Source: an uncultured Collinsella sp.
GTDB taxonomy: Bacteria; Actinomycetota; Coriobacteriia; Coriobacteriales; Coriobacteriaceae
Direction: 5' to 3'
Assembly: GCA_900542945.1 (NCBI GenBank)
Contig: UQPI01000002.1
Span: 10,043 to 74,042, forward strand
Length of the DNA: 64,000 bases
The translations under genes were made by a program, and so were the position numbers. Below, piece after piece: positions 42,095 to 52,251 of the stretch. The stretch's first letter is position 1; each line of letters opens with the position of its first letter. The notes under the pieces are model-generated. The model was given only the letters and a program-made list of their open reading frames with translations, was not told where the DNA came from and searched no databases.

Positions 42095-43396
42095 ATGCAA
42101 CGAGAGCTTATGAGTGAACTTATCGCTTGGAAATCAAGGGCGAATCGCAAACCTCTCTTGCTTAAGGGAGCCCGCCAGACAGGAAAGACTTGGCTTCTTA
42201 ACGAATTCGCAAGCCAGCAGTATCGAAACGTCATTCGTTTTGACTTTATGCTCGAGCCGAGCACACGCTCGCTGTTCGATGGGGACCTCGACCCCAAGCG
42301 CATCATCTCCCAGATAGAGCTCCTACGTGGCCAAACCGTAACGCCGACAGACACGCTCATCATCTTCGACGAGATCCAAGAGGCGCCACGCGGGATCACC
42401 TCGCTCAAGTACTTCAACGAGCTTGCACCCGAATACCACATCGTAGCAGCCGGTTCCTATATGGGCCTCGCGCTCCGACGCGAAAACGAGTCATTTCCCG
42501 TCGGCAAAATCGACCAGCTCACCATGCGTCCCATGGGGTTTGCCGAGTTCGTTCGCGCCGTCGACGGCAACCCGCTCGCCGACGCCATCCTTGCCGCAGA
42601 CATGAACCTTCTAGCAAACGTCACCGAAAAGCTCGTGCACTTGCTCAAGGAATACCTTGTTGTCGGTGGTATGCCCGAAGTTGTCTCCGCTTTCGCCGAG
42701 ACACGCGACTTCATTGAAGCCCGAAGGCTTCAGCAGCAAATCATCGAGGCTTACGAATCCGATTTTGGCAAACATGCACCCGCCCGCATCGTCGAGCGCA
42801 TGAGGTTGGTTTGGAAATCCCTTCCCGGCCAGCTTGCCAAGGAGAACAAGAAGTTTGCCTATGGCGCCCTTCGCCCTGGAGCGCGCGCACGCGATTTTGA
42901 GGAAAGCCTCCAGTGGCTCACGGACTACGGAATCGTTCATAAGGTGCCACGTGTTTCCGCTCTAAAGGCACCGCTCTCGAGCTACGAAGACCTCTCGGGC
43001 TTCAAACTGTTCTGCATCGACACCGGCATCCTCGGAGCGCTCTCCGGTCTCTCTCCGGCCATCGTTCTTAACGGATCCGCTGTTTTTACCGAGTTCAAAG
43101 GTTCGCTGACCGAACAATACGTCGCGCAGGAGCTTTTGATCCAGGACAAAACTCCCGTGTATTGGTCCTCTACCTCTGGCAATGCCGAAACCGACTTTGC
43201 CATCGACCATGCGGGAACCGTGCTTCCGCTTGAGGTCAAGGCGGCAGAGAACCTTAAAGCGAAGAGTCTGAAAATAGCCTGCGAAAAATTCAAACTCGAG
43301 CGTTGCGTGAGGAGCTCTCTGGCGGCATATAGAGACGAGGACACGCTCGTCAATATTCCGCTTTGGGAAATTGGGCAAATCGACAAACTGGCATAA
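42095..43396 (+). CDS. AAA ATPase with DUF4143 (archaeal-type ATPase family)
   Basis: A 433-aa protein; the ATG follows GGGAGG. Walker A GARQTGKTWL (about residues 25-34), Walker B LIIFDEIQEAPRG (about 88-100), then AAGSYMGLALR with the sensor position. The C-terminal half holds DUF4143: EYLVVGGMPEVVSAF, LCWL-type KFAYGALRPGARAR, CIDTGILGAL, and a nuclease-like TDFAIDH...LPLEVKAAE that recalls a degenerate PD-(D/E)xK. These ATPases are common and multicopy in gut Actinobacteria and Bacteroidetes; their role is unknown. It is preceded by 33-bp tandem repeats. Confidence 0.85.
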   Translation: MQRELMSELIAWKSRANRKPLLLKGARQTGKTWLLNEFASQQYRNVIRFDFMLEPSTRSLFDGDLDPKRIISQIELLRGQTVTPTDTLIIFDEIQEAPRGITSLKYFNELAPEYHIVAAGSYMGLALRRENESFPVGKIDQLTMRPMGFAEFVRAVDGNPLADAILAADMNLLANVTEKLVHLLKEYLVVGGMPEVVSAFAETRDFIEARRLQQQIIEAYESDFGKHAPARIVERMRLVWKSLPGQLAKENKKFAYGALRPGARARDFEESLQWLTDYGIVHKVPRVSALKAPLSSYEDLSGFKLFCIDTGILGALSGLSPAIVLNGSAVFTEFKGSLTEQYVAQELLIQDKTPVYWSSTSGNAETDFAIDHAGTVLPLEVKAAENLKAKSLKIACEKFKLERCVRSSLAAYRDEDTLVNIPLWEIGQIDKLA

Positions 43397-43423
43397 AGGC
43401 TGCGGAGGCGCTCAGCAAGGACT

Positions 43424-43464
43424 GTCCCCAGGTGCCGGCAGAAAAAACGTCCCTAGGTGCCGGC
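43424..43464. repeat. Short direct repeat GTCCC(C/T)AGGTGCCGGC, two copies
   Basis: GTCCCCAGGTGCCGGC (43424-43439) is repeated as GTCCCTAGGTGCCGGC (43449-43464), 25 bp apart, just before family B copy 2 in the gap between the convergent ATPase and Ppx/GppA genes. Confidence 0.55.
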
Positions 43465-43468
43465 TGTT

Positions 43469-43537
43469 GAGTTGCGGTGGAATAGGGACTGGTTGGGGCC
43501 CGAAAGGGCGATTTTAGTCCGCATTTCACCGCAACTC
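43469..43537. repeat. Intergenic hairpin family B, copy 2
   Basis: GAGTTGCGGTGGAATAGGGACT (43469-43490) pairs with AGTCCGCATTTCACCGCAACTC (43516-43537). It lies between convergent genes, suggesting a role at transcript ends. Confidence 0.65.
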
Positions 43538-43549
43538 AGAGGAAGACGG

Positions 43550-44551
43550 TTAAAGAGCACTCAGGCTCGGGGTCCAGGCGATGGTGGGAGTCGCGCCGTC
43601 GAGAACCTCGTTGATGGTGGCGGCCATGCCGGCGAGCAAGCTGTTCTCGCTTACGGTGAGCGTGTCGTAGCCGCCGACTCGCATGAGCTCGCGAATCACC
43701 ACGGCGCCTGCCAAGATCACGCCCGCGCGCTTGGGTTGCACGCCCGGCAACGCGGCGATGCCCGCAACATCCAGCGCGGACATGCGCTCGATAGCGGCCG
43801 AAACCTGCTCCAGCGAAAGCTCGCGCAGGTGCACAAAGCTCGAATCATACGGCTCCAGCTCGTGAACGAGTGCCACGAGCGTAGTGACGGTACCACCCAC
43901 CGCGACCAGGCGCTCGGCGCGCTCAAAGTCGACAGGCAGGCTCTCAAAATAGCCCGCAAACTGCTCGCCCGCCCAGTTGGCAGCGGCAGCAAGCTCGCCG
44001 TCCGCCGGCGGCAGCGCCGAGAAAAACCGCTCGGTCACGCGACGGCAACCGATGTCCAGCGAGCGCGTTCCCTCCAGAGCAAAGATGCCGCGCTCCGGTG
44101 CATAGACGCCCGTCGCGAGCTCCGTGGATCCGCCGCCCGAATCGGCAACGATGATGCGCTCGCCGGCAAAGTCGTGCGCCACGCCAAAAAACGTCAGGCG
44201 TGCCTCGACCTCGCCCGGAATCACCTGAGGCTCAAGCCCCAGATCGCGCAGGCCGTCCAGCAGCAGCGCGGCATTGGAGGCATCGCGCGCGGCGCTCGTG
44301 CACGTGGTGCAGATGCACGCGGCCCCAAAGGCACGGGCCTCGTCCACAAACATGCGACACGCAGCGAGCACGCGCTCAACGGCCGCCTCGCAAAAGCGCC
44401 CCGTCGCGTCCACGCCCTCGCCCAAGTCGGTAATCTCGGTATGCTTGGACGAGTCCACGATCGTCCCGCCCTCGACCTGGGCCAACACCAGTCGCGACGA
44501 CACCGTTCCCAGGTCAATCGCCGCCACCTTATATCGTTTGCAATTTGTCAT
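43550..44551 (-). CDS. Exopolyphosphatase / guanosine pentaphosphate phosphatase (Ppx/GppA)
   Basis: A 333-aa protein of the ASKHA fold. Blocks: VAAIDLGTVSSRLVLAQV (phosphate 1), TSAARDASNA, VADSGGGSTELATG (phosphate 2), DIGCRRVTERF, and LVAVGGTVTTLVAL. The length matches the short two-domain form. It hydrolyses inorganic polyphosphate or pppGpp; the two cannot be separated from sequence alone. Its start is 20 bp from the end of the FtsB/DivIC-like gene, so the two may form an operon. Confidence 0.9.
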   Translation of the reverse strand: MTNCKRYKVAAIDLGTVSSRLVLAQVEGGTIVDSSKHTEITDLGEGVDATGRFCEAAVERVLAACRMFVDEARAFGAACICTTCTSAARDASNAALLLDGLRDLGLEPQVIPGEVEARLTFFGVAHDFAGERIIVADSGGGSTELATGVYAPERGIFALEGTRSLDIGCRRVTERFFSALPPADGELAAAANWAGEQFAGYFESLPVDFERAERLVAVGGTVTTLVALVHELEPYDSSFVHLRELSLEQVSAAIERMSALDVAGIAALPGVQPKRAGVILAGAVVIRELMRVGGYDTLTVSENSLLAGMAATINEVLDGATPTIAWTPSLSAL

Positions 44552-44571
44552 TGCGGGCTCCCCTCCGGGCG

Positions 44572-45333
44572 CTATTTGCCGTTGGACACGACCGTCTGGC
44601 CCTCGACGCCGTTAAACCCAAACAGCATGTCGAGCGCCTGGATGTACCACGGCGCATCCTTACCGACTTCTTCGATTTCCTTGGCAACTTCGCTGGCCTT
44701 CTTGGCGTTCGACGACCTCTGGCTCGACGAGGCATCCGAATCGCCGTCCAGGCCCTGCACTTCAATCCTCTTCTCGCCGGGCATCACCAGGCCCAGGTCC
44801 TCGGATGCCGCGTCCTTGATACCCTCCTCCGAGAGCAGCTTGTCGACGCTTTTTTGCAGCTCATCATTGTATTGCTGGCGAATCTCGACCTGCTTGGCCA
44901 AGATATCGCTCGAACGCTTTGCCACGTACAGATCGCGCACGGGGAAATACAGGCTCACGAGCACCAGCGCCACCACGATACCGATAAACAGCGGACGCAG
45001 AGGGCCATGCGTAAAGTCATAGATCGCCTTGACAACCGCGTTGTCGTTGGCGTAATGCATAAAGTCCGAGCCCGAAAGACGGTTCGAGGGCCTACTCGAT
45101 TTGTCGTGTGCTTGAGTCGAGGGACGCGACGCATGCGACGAACGTGCCGGGCGCACCGGTCCATCTGCCAAGGTATTTGATTGAGCATTGGGGCGCGAGG
45201 TACTTGCCGGGCGCTGCGTGGAGCGGTCGGCGCCGGCATAAGCGGACCCACCGAGCTGCACCGTGCGCGCACGGCGAGGCGACGGCTCGCGCGAACCGGC
45301 GGAATAGTACCTGTTGTCGTAAATCTGATCCAT
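44572..45333 (-). CDS. FtsB/DivIC-like septum formation initiator
   Basis: A 253-aa protein starting MDQIYDNRYYSAGS behind AAGGCGCAC. The first 110 residues are polar and disordered, rich in Ser, Arg and Pro. One membrane span (LRPLFIGIVVALVLVSLYFPV, about residues 114-134, given in part) is followed by a coiled coil (AKRSSDILAKQVEIRQQYND, then ELQKSVDKLL) and LVMPGEKRIEV, as in FtsB/DivIC. It is a divisome scaffold linking FtsL and FtsQ. The long N-terminal extension is common in Actinobacteria. Its neighbours, enolase and Ppx/GppA, are the usual ones for this gene. Confidence 0.85.
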   Translation of the reverse strand: MDQIYDNRYYSAGSREPSPRRARTVQLGGSAYAGADRSTQRPASTSRPNAQSNTLADGPVRPARSSHASRPSTQAHDKSSRPSNRLSGSDFMHYANDNAVVKAIYDFTHGPLRPLFIGIVVALVLVSLYFPVRDLYVAKRSSDILAKQVEIRQQYNDELQKSVDKLLSEEGIKDAASEDLGLVMPGEKRIEVQGLDGDSDASSSQRSSNAKKASEVAKEIEEVGKDAPWYIQALDMLFGFNGVEGQTVVSNGK

Positions 45334-45424
45334 GTGCGCCTTGTGCGGTTGAGGTTTGTTTGCGCTAAGTCCTTTAGTTATAGCACGAGCGCCTGCACCG
45401 CCTTCGCCAGCCTTTGCTCGACAT

Positions 45425-45456
45425 AAAAAAGGCGCTGAGCCGTATGGCCCAGCGCC
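45425..45456 (-). terminator. Terminator of eno
   Basis: On the minus strand GGCGCTGGGCC and GGCTCAGCGCC pair around ATAC and are followed by TTTTTTATG. It lies 73 bp after the enolase stop. Confidence 0.85.
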
Positions 45457-45528
45457 CATGGCGCTTTGCAGCATCCAGTCAAGGCGGGACGGAACCGAGT
45501 CAGCCTCCCCCTCGCCAAATTCGCCCGT

Positions 45529-47098
<1,570 letters not shown>

Positions 47099-47181
47099 GT
47101 TCTGGATATCGTGCAAATCTAAGGGTCTGAAGTTCTGGATATCGTTCATAATCAGGTAATAAAAGTTCTGGATATCGTGCA
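47099..47181 (+). repeat. Three GTTCTGGATATCGTGCA repeats at 33-bp period
   Basis: Copies at 47099-47115, 47132-47148 (one change) and 47165-47181 start exactly 33 bp apart. They end 11 bp before the ATPase ATG at 47192. Each contains GATATC. They are a candidate operator array. Confidence 0.75.
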
Positions 47182-47191
47182 CGAGGTAACC

Positions 47192-48559
47192 ATGCTTAAA
47201 CGCAAAGCCTATGACACACTACTAAAATGGAAGCATGAAAGCGCTGGTAAAACAGCACTTCTTATTGAAGGAGCCCGCCGCGTCGGCAAGAGCACGCTTG
47301 CCCGCGCGTTGGGAGAAACCGAATACAAGTCCTGCCTTGTCATTGATTTCTTTCAAGCACCTGCCGAAGTTAAGCAATATTTTGAGGACTATCGCACTGA
47401 CTTCGACTCGCTCTTCCTCTATCTCTCGGTTTTCTATAACGTCAAACTCTATGAACACGAGACGCTTATCGTCTTTGACGAGGTCCAGATGTACCCGCAA
47501 GCACGCGGACTCATCAAGTATCTCGTTGCAGACGGACGTTACGACTACATCGAAACTGGATCCCTGCTCAGCATCAAGCAGAACATTAAAGATATCGTCA
47601 TCCCGTCCGAGGAAGAGTTTTTGGAACTTGAGCCCCTCGACTTTGAGGAGTTCCTCTGGGGCATGGACGAAAAGGGGCTGGCCGATCTCATTCGCATGAG
47701 CTTTAGCAAAATGAAGCCGCTCCCCGATGCCCTACATCGCAGAGCGCTCTCCCTTATGCGCGAATACATGCTCGTAGGCGGCATGCCTGAGCCGGTATCC
47801 ATCTATGTTGAACAGCGCGCTTTTGCGCCCGTCGACGCATCGAAACGCCGAATCGTCCAGCTCTATCGCAACGATATCTCTCGTTTTGCAACCGGTTACG
47901 AATTCAAAGTCGTCTCCGTACTCGATGGCATCCCGGGTCAACTCTCTAGGCACGAAAAGCGATTCAAGCTTTCCTCACTTGATAAAAACGCGCGCATGCG
48001 CACCTACGAAGAAGCCTTCTTTTGGCTGGCAGACGCGCGAATTGCCAATATCTGCTATGCCGCAAGCGAGCCGAGCGTGGGCCTTTCACTCAGCATGGGG
48101 CAAACAGCACTCAAGTGCTACATGGCAGACACCGGCCTGCTTGTAACGCTTGCCTTCTCTGACAACAACGATACCGATGAAGACGTTTACAGGGCCGTGC
48201 TTCGCGGCGACATCGGATTGAACGAAGGAATGCTTACCGAAAACTACGTTGCCCAATCTCTAAAGGCCAATGGACACAGGCTCTTCTTTTATTCCCAAAG
48301 CGGAAAGAAAGAGGGGGAGGAGCGCATGGAAATCGACTTCCTCGTTACTCGACCCTATGTCAATGCCGCCGGAAAGCCACGCATCAGCCCCATCGAAGTT
48401 AAGTCGCCACGCAGATACGGAACCATCTCCCTCGACCGATTCCGCGCGCGCTTTAACAAGAAAATTGGGACGGCTTACGTGTTGCACCCTAAACAACTCG
48501 AGTGGGATGCCAAAGCGCAGCTGGCACATCTTCCGTTGTATATGGCTTTTTGCTTGTAG
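47192..48559 (+). CDS. AAA ATPase with DUF4143
   Basis: A 455-aa protein; GAGGTAACC precedes the ATG. Walker A GARRVGKSTL (about residues 27-36), Walker B LIVFDEVQMYPQAR (about 91-104), ETGSLLSIKQN, then DUF4143 features: EYMLVGGMPEPVSIY, CYMADTGLLVTLA, and MEIDFLVTRP...PIEVKSPRR, a possible degenerate nuclease core. It is related to the ATPase at 42095-43396 but diverged. It has its own 33-bp-period repeats upstream. Cellular role unknown. Confidence 0.85.
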   Translation: MLKRKAYDTLLKWKHESAGKTALLIEGARRVGKSTLARALGETEYKSCLVIDFFQAPAEVKQYFEDYRTDFDSLFLYLSVFYNVKLYEHETLIVFDEVQMYPQARGLIKYLVADGRYDYIETGSLLSIKQNIKDIVIPSEEEFLELEPLDFEEFLWGMDEKGLADLIRMSFSKMKPLPDALHRRALSLMREYMLVGGMPEPVSIYVEQRAFAPVDASKRRIVQLYRNDISRFATGYEFKVVSVLDGIPGQLSRHEKRFKLSSLDKNARMRTYEEAFFWLADARIANICYAASEPSVGLSLSMGQTALKCYMADTGLLVTLAFSDNNDTDEDVYRAVLRGDIGLNEGMLTENYVAQSLKANGHRLFFYSQSGKKEGEERMEIDFLVTRPYVNAAGKPRISPIEVKSPRRYGTISLDRFRARFNKKIGTAYVLHPKQLEWDAKAQLAHLPLYMAFCL

Positions 48560-48598
48560 AGACTTCTCTACGAATGGATGCCGTGAGAGACGCAGGTC

Positions 48599-49459
48599 TC
48601 ACTCGCTTGCTTTTGCTTGGTCCCACAGGTCGTTGAGTTGAGCGGTTGAGCAGGCGGCGAGGTCATCGCCCGCCTCGCGCGCAGCAGCCTCCATCGCAGC
48701 CCAGCGACGGCGGAACTTGGCCGTGCTCGCGCGTAGAGCGCTCTCGGCGTCGATGCCCTCTTTGCGCGCAACGTTGACCAGGGCAAAGAGCAGGTCGCCA
48801 AACTCCATCTCGCGCTCGGGCGAGCCGGGCTCCTCGGCCTCAAACTCAGCGCGCTCCTCGGCAACCTCGTCCCATACGTCCTGAACCGTCTCCCACTCAA
48901 AGCCCACGGCAGCCGCCTTGCGCGACACCTTCTGGGCCTGCATCAGCGCCGGCAGATGCGTGGGCACGCCGTCGAGCAGGCCCTCGGGCGCAGCCTCGCC
49001 TGCTGCCACGGCCTTGTCCTTGGCAGCCTTCTCGGCAAGCTTGACCTCGTCCCAAATCTTGAGCACCTCGTCGGAGCTCCCGGCATCCGCATCGCCAAAC
49101 ACGTGTGGGTGGCGGCGGATGAGCTTGGCATCGATATCGCGCGCCACGTCGACCAGCGTAAACTCGCCGGCGTCAGCCGCAATCTGCGCATGCAGTACGA
49201 CCTGCATGAGCACGTCGCCGAGCTCCTCGCGCAGATGCGTCACGTCGTCCGCCTCGATGCAATCGAGCGCCTCGTAGGCTTCCTCGATCATGTTCTTGCC
49301 AATGCTGCGGTGCGTCTGCTCACGGTCCCATGGGCAGCCGTCGGGCTGACGCAGGCGCCAGATGGTCTGCACCAGATGCTGCAGCTCGGCCGACGCGTCG
49401 ACCAGCGTGGACAGATCGCGCGAGCCCTCGGCATTTTGCTGAGCCATATGCTCGGACAT
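48599..49459 (-). CDS. mazG: Nucleoside triphosphate pyrophosphohydrolase MazG
   Basis: A 286-aa tandem MazG protein. The first domain has CPWDREQTHRSI, MIEEAYEALDCIE and LREELGDVLMQVVLHA, with the E-x-x-E...E-x-x-D metal site. The second has VGFEWETVQDVWDEVAEE and MEFGDLLFALVNVAR. It hydrolyses NTPs to NMP and PPi as a house-cleaning or (p)ppGpp-related enzyme. Two bases separate it from the upstream YfcE-like gene, so they are co-transcribed. Confidence 0.93.
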   Translation of the reverse strand: MSEHMAQQNAEGSRDLSTLVDASAELQHLVQTIWRLRQPDGCPWDREQTHRSIGKNMIEEAYEALDCIEADDVTHLREELGDVLMQVVLHAQIAADAGEFTLVDVARDIDAKLIRRHPHVFGDADAGSSDEVLKIWDEVKLAEKAAKDKAVAAGEAAPEGLLDGVPTHLPALMQAQKVSRKAAAVGFEWETVQDVWDEVAEERAEFEAEEPGSPEREMEFGDLLFALVNVARKEGIDAESALRASTAKFRRRWAAMEAAAREAGDDLAACSTAQLNDLWDQAKASE

Positions 49460-49461
49460 GG

Positions 49462-50010
49462 TTACTCCTCCTCCAGGATCACGTGGCGGAACGCGCCGCC
49501 CTCGTAGATACCGTAGCTGTGCGTGCCGTCTTTGGGAATGCTCACGCTACCGGGATTGAAGAGCCACAGGCCCGGGTGCGTCGCGCTCGCTTCGTTGACC
49601 TTAATGTGCGTATGGCCGTAGACGAGCGCGGAGCCCTCGGGCAGCACGGGCGCATGGTCGACGCTGTTGTGCATGCCGGCGCCAAAGACGTGGCCGTGCG
49701 TCAGGAACAGCTCGCGGCCGGTCTCGTCAAACAGGGTGGCGTAGTCGGCCATGACGGGAAAGTCGAGCACCATCTGGTCGACCTCGGCGTCGCAGTTGCC
49801 GCGGACGGCAATGATGCGGTCGGCCAGGGCGTTGAGCAGCGGAATCACGCGCTTGGGGGCGTAGTCGCGCGGCAGGTCGTTGCGCGGGCCGTGGTAGAGC
49901 AGGTCGCCCAGCAGCACGATGCGGTCGGGCCGCTCGGATTCGATGGCAGTGCACAGGCGCTCGGCCCAGTATGCCGAGCCGTGGATGTCGGAAGCGATGA
50001 GGTATTTCAT
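49462..50010 (-). CDS. YfcE/MJ0936-type phosphodiesterase
   Basis: A 182-aa metallophosphoesterase: ASDIHGS (6-12), LLGDLLYHGPRN, VRGNCDAEVD, LTHGHVFGAG and VYGHTHIKVNE are the metal-binding blocks of the YfcE family. The C-terminus FNPGSVSIPKDG is also typical. It hydrolyses phosphodiesters in the cytoplasm; its natural substrate is unknown. It is the first gene of the pair with mazG. Confidence 0.9.
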   Translation of the reverse strand: MKYLIASDIHGSAYWAERLCTAIESERPDRIVLLGDLLYHGPRNDLPRDYAPKRVIPLLNALADRIIAVRGNCDAEVDQMVLDFPVMADYATLFDETGRELFLTHGHVFGAGMHNSVDHAPVLPEGSALVYGHTHIKVNEASATHPGLWLFNPGSVSIPKDGTHSYGIYEGGAFRHVILEEE

Positions 50011-50064
50011 GGTGGTCCTTTCGGGTGGGGTTGATGGGTTGGGCGCGGCGTGTCGTCGACCGTG

Positions 50065-50550
50065 TTACTCAAATCGCAGTGCCGAGGCTTGTGCCGCCTG
50101 CATCACGCGCTGGAGCGGCACGTCATGTTCGCGGGCAAGACGGGCGCAATCCTCGTACTCGGGAGCCGCGCGCTCGCTGCCGTCGGGCAGGGTCGCCACC
50201 TTAACGGATACCTCGCCCCAAGGCGTTGTCACCTGCTCGAATCGGCGCGGCAGGCAAACGCGTTCCATCACCTGGCGACGAACAGCGTTGGTCGTGGTTT
50301 CCAAAAAGATGATCGTCTGCAGGCGGTCAATGTCCTCACGGGCGCAGATTACCTGCAACTGCCATCCGGGGCGGCCCTTTTTGCAGTAGAGGGGCAGCCA
50401 GTGCACCTCGCGGGCGCCGGCCTCGCGCAGGCGGTCAGCGGCGTAGGCGAGCACCTCGGGCGACGCGTCATCGATGTCGCACTCCAGCTTGACGATGGTC
50501 TCGGGCGCATCGGTCTCGCGGGACAGCGGAGATGTACTTCCACGTTGCAT
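50065..50550 (-). CDS. LarC C-terminal domain protein (nickel-pincer cofactor synthesis)
   Basis: A 161-aa protein corresponding to the C-terminal part of LarC (LarC2): ETIVKLECDIDDASPEVLAY, REVHWLPLYCKKGRPGWQL, FLETTTNAVRR and GEVSVKVATL. LarC inserts nickel into the pyridinium dithiocarboxylate cofactor of lactate racemase. In some bacteria LarC1 and LarC2 are separate frames joined by programmed frameshifting, but here no LarC1 lies directly upstream. It may be a stand-alone domain or work with a distant LarC1. The start ATG has only a distant AAAGGA. Confidence 0.75.
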   Translation of the reverse strand: MQRGSTSPLSRETDAPETIVKLECDIDDASPEVLAYAADRLREAGAREVHWLPLYCKKGRPGWQLQVICAREDIDRLQTIIFLETTTNAVRRQVMERVCLPRRFEQVTTPWGEVSVKVATLPDGSERAAPEYEDCARLAREHDVPLQRVMQAAQASALRFE

Positions 50551-50662
50551 ACGGTCCGAATCCTTTCCGCACGGGCTCGTTTTATTCACCCAAACGCTAG
50601 CACATCGGACGTGGCACAGGCGTGACTTTCGTCCGTCGCCGCCCCTCGCCCCCATCCAAACA

Positions 50663-50717
50663 TGTACATCAGCCTCCAAACATGTCATTTTTTGCAGCTT
50701 TTGGAGGCTGATGTACA
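50663..50717. repeat. 17-bp inverted repeat, intergenic hairpin D
   Basis: TGTACATCAGCCTCCAA (50663-50679) and its exact complement (50701-50717) enclose a 21-base loop that repeats part of the left flank (CATGTCATTTTTTGC). It lies in the 309-bp divergent gap between the LarC-like and PHP genes. The remainder of the gap shows no gene. Confidence 0.65.
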
Positions 50718-50859
50718 CGTTTTGAAAACGCAAACGGGACGGCTCTCCAACCTCATGCGCCGCCTGCCCTTTCCAGTCGGTTTCGACTTGCAGCGTTCCC
50801 GCCGCGCCGAGGCTGCGCCATTACAATGAAGCGGATTCGCTTGACGCAAAGGAGCCGCC

Positions 50860-51771
50860 ATGTCCGCTTGCCCGCTGGTCGATTGTCACACCCACACCTC
50901 GTTTTCGGACGGCCATGCCTCGTTTGATGACAACGTCCGTGCCGCTGCTGCGGCAGGCTGCCGCGTCATGGTCTCGACCGACCACCTCGCCCTGCCTGCC
51001 AGTATGGATGCTAACTGCGAGGTGCAGGTCGTCGAGGGCGACTTGCCGGCACATCGTCTGGCCTTTGAGGACGCCCGCAAACTCGCCGCGCAGATTGCAC
51101 CGGAGCTCACCTTTATCTACGGTTTTGAATGCGATTGGTACGAGGGCTGCGAGCCCTTGGTAGAGCACTGGTCCCAGGGCGCCGTCGTACGTCTGGGCAG
51201 CGTGCACTGGATTGGCAACCCGGGCGATATTGCGGCAGGCGCCGCGGGCACGGCAGGGACAGAGGACGTCGCGCGCCCCGATACACCCGATTCCCTTTGC
51301 GGTTGGATCGACGACGATACCAACCTGCATGTTTGGGAAAACTTAGGCGTACGCGGCGTGTGGGAGTGCTACGTCGACGACTGGTGCCGTGCTTGCGAAA
51401 GCTCACTTAACTTTGACGTGATGGCCCACCCCGACCTGGTCATGCGCTTTTCGAAGGACGGCTTTGCACCCGACTTTGACCCCGCGCCGTTTTGGCAGCA
51501 GATGGCCGAGTGCGCCCACGACACGGGCCGCCGCGTTGAGGTCTCGACGGCTGCACCGCGCAAGGGCCTGGACGACTACTATCCTGCGACCGGGCTTTTG
51601 CGTCGCTTTGCCCATGCCGAAGTGCCGATTACCTTTGGCTCGGACGCGCACCGCGCCTGCGACATCTGCTGGAACATCCGCGAGGCTCAGGCCCACGCCT
51701 ACGACTGCGGCTATCGAACCTTCGACATCCCCCACCTCACCGGAGAATGGGAATCCACGCCCCTCGCCTAG
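50860..51771 (+). CDS. PHP-type histidinol-phosphatase candidate
   Basis: A 303-aa PHP-domain protein: DCHTHTSFSDGHASFDDN (metal-binding H-x-H and the later Asp), STDHLALP, YGFECDWYEG (Glu), GSVHWIG (His), FDVMAHPDLVMRF (His), and FGSDAHRACD (D-x-H). These are the PHP metal ligands in order, and the length suits HisK/HisJ. The neighbouring his operon has a short HisB with only the dehydratase domain and no hisN, so this enzyme likely removes phosphate from histidinol phosphate. It is convergent with the operon end. Other PHP phosphoesterase roles remain possible. Confidence 0.8.
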   Translation: MSACPLVDCHTHTSFSDGHASFDDNVRAAAAAGCRVMVSTDHLALPASMDANCEVQVVEGDLPAHRLAFEDARKLAAQIAPELTFIYGFECDWYEGCEPLVEHWSQGAVVRLGSVHWIGNPGDIAAGAAGTAGTEDVARPDTPDSLCGWIDDDTNLHVWENLGVRGVWECYVDDWCRACESSLNFDVMAHPDLVMRFSKDGFAPDFDPAPFWQQMAECAHDTGRRVEVSTAAPRKGLDDYYPATGLLRRFAHAEVPITFGSDAHRACDICWNIREAQAHAYDCGYRTFDIPHLTGEWESTPLA

Positions 51772-51783
51772 CCATCCCCTCAT

Positions 51784-51852
51784 AAGTTGCGGTGAAATAG
51801 TTCCTGTTTATGGCCCTAAGACCGTCAAACAAGAACTATTCCACCGCAACTT
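51784..51852. repeat. Intergenic hairpin family B, copy 3
   Basis: AAGTTGCGGTGAAATAGTTCCTGTTT (51784-51809, 26 bp) pairs with 51827-51852 with two mismatches. It lies between the convergent PHP and hisE genes. It is the best-conserved member of the family. Confidence 0.7.
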
Positions 51853-51918
51853 CTATTTCATTGGCAACTCCCGAAAGACTGCCCCAAACGACTAGTCGTT
51901 TAAGAACGTCCCCAATGA

Positions 51919-52236
51919 CTAGTGGCGGCGAGCGTTGAGTTCGCCGGCCAGCTCGTTGAGGGTAATGCCGTAGCGCTCGAGCGTCACGAGCAGGTGGTAG
52001 ATCAGGTCGCCGGCCTCGTAGCGAATGTGATCGTGGTCGTTATCCTTGCAGGCCATGATCACCTCGCTCGCCTCCTCGGCAAGCTTCTTGAGCAGTTCGT
52101 CCTCGACGTCGGTCAGCAGACGGGCGGTATAGCTCTCCTCCGGCGACGCATCGCGACGACCGTGAATCACTTCGGCCAGTCCCGTCAGCGTCTCGCCGAT
52201 ATTTCCCGGCTGCACGTTAGCTGTTCTGACTCCCAT
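51919..52236 (-). CDS. hisE: Phosphoribosyl-ATP pyrophosphohydrolase
   Basis: A 105-aa all-alpha MazG-fold enzyme: SYTARLLTDVEDELLKKLAEE, then EASEVIMACKDND and YEAGDLIYHLLVTL, giving the E-x-x-E...E-x-x-D metal site. It catalyses step 2 of histidine synthesis. It is a stand-alone domain, not fused to HisI, and is the last gene of the operon. Confidence 0.95.
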   Translation of the reverse strand: MGVRTANVQPGNIGETLTGLAEVIHGRRDASPEESYTARLLTDVEDELLKKLAEEASEVIMACKDNDHDHIRYEAGDLIYHLLVTLERYGITLNELAGELNARRH

Positions 52237-52251
52237 GGTTATTTCCTCTCG

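Noticed and set aside
41889..42113. A 74-aa peptide with repeated HFPMEKRGCLA encoded by the tandem repeats
   Set aside because: It lacks a ribosome site and overlaps the start of the ATPase gene; the equivalent array at 47099 contains stop codons, so the repeats are more likely DNA sites.
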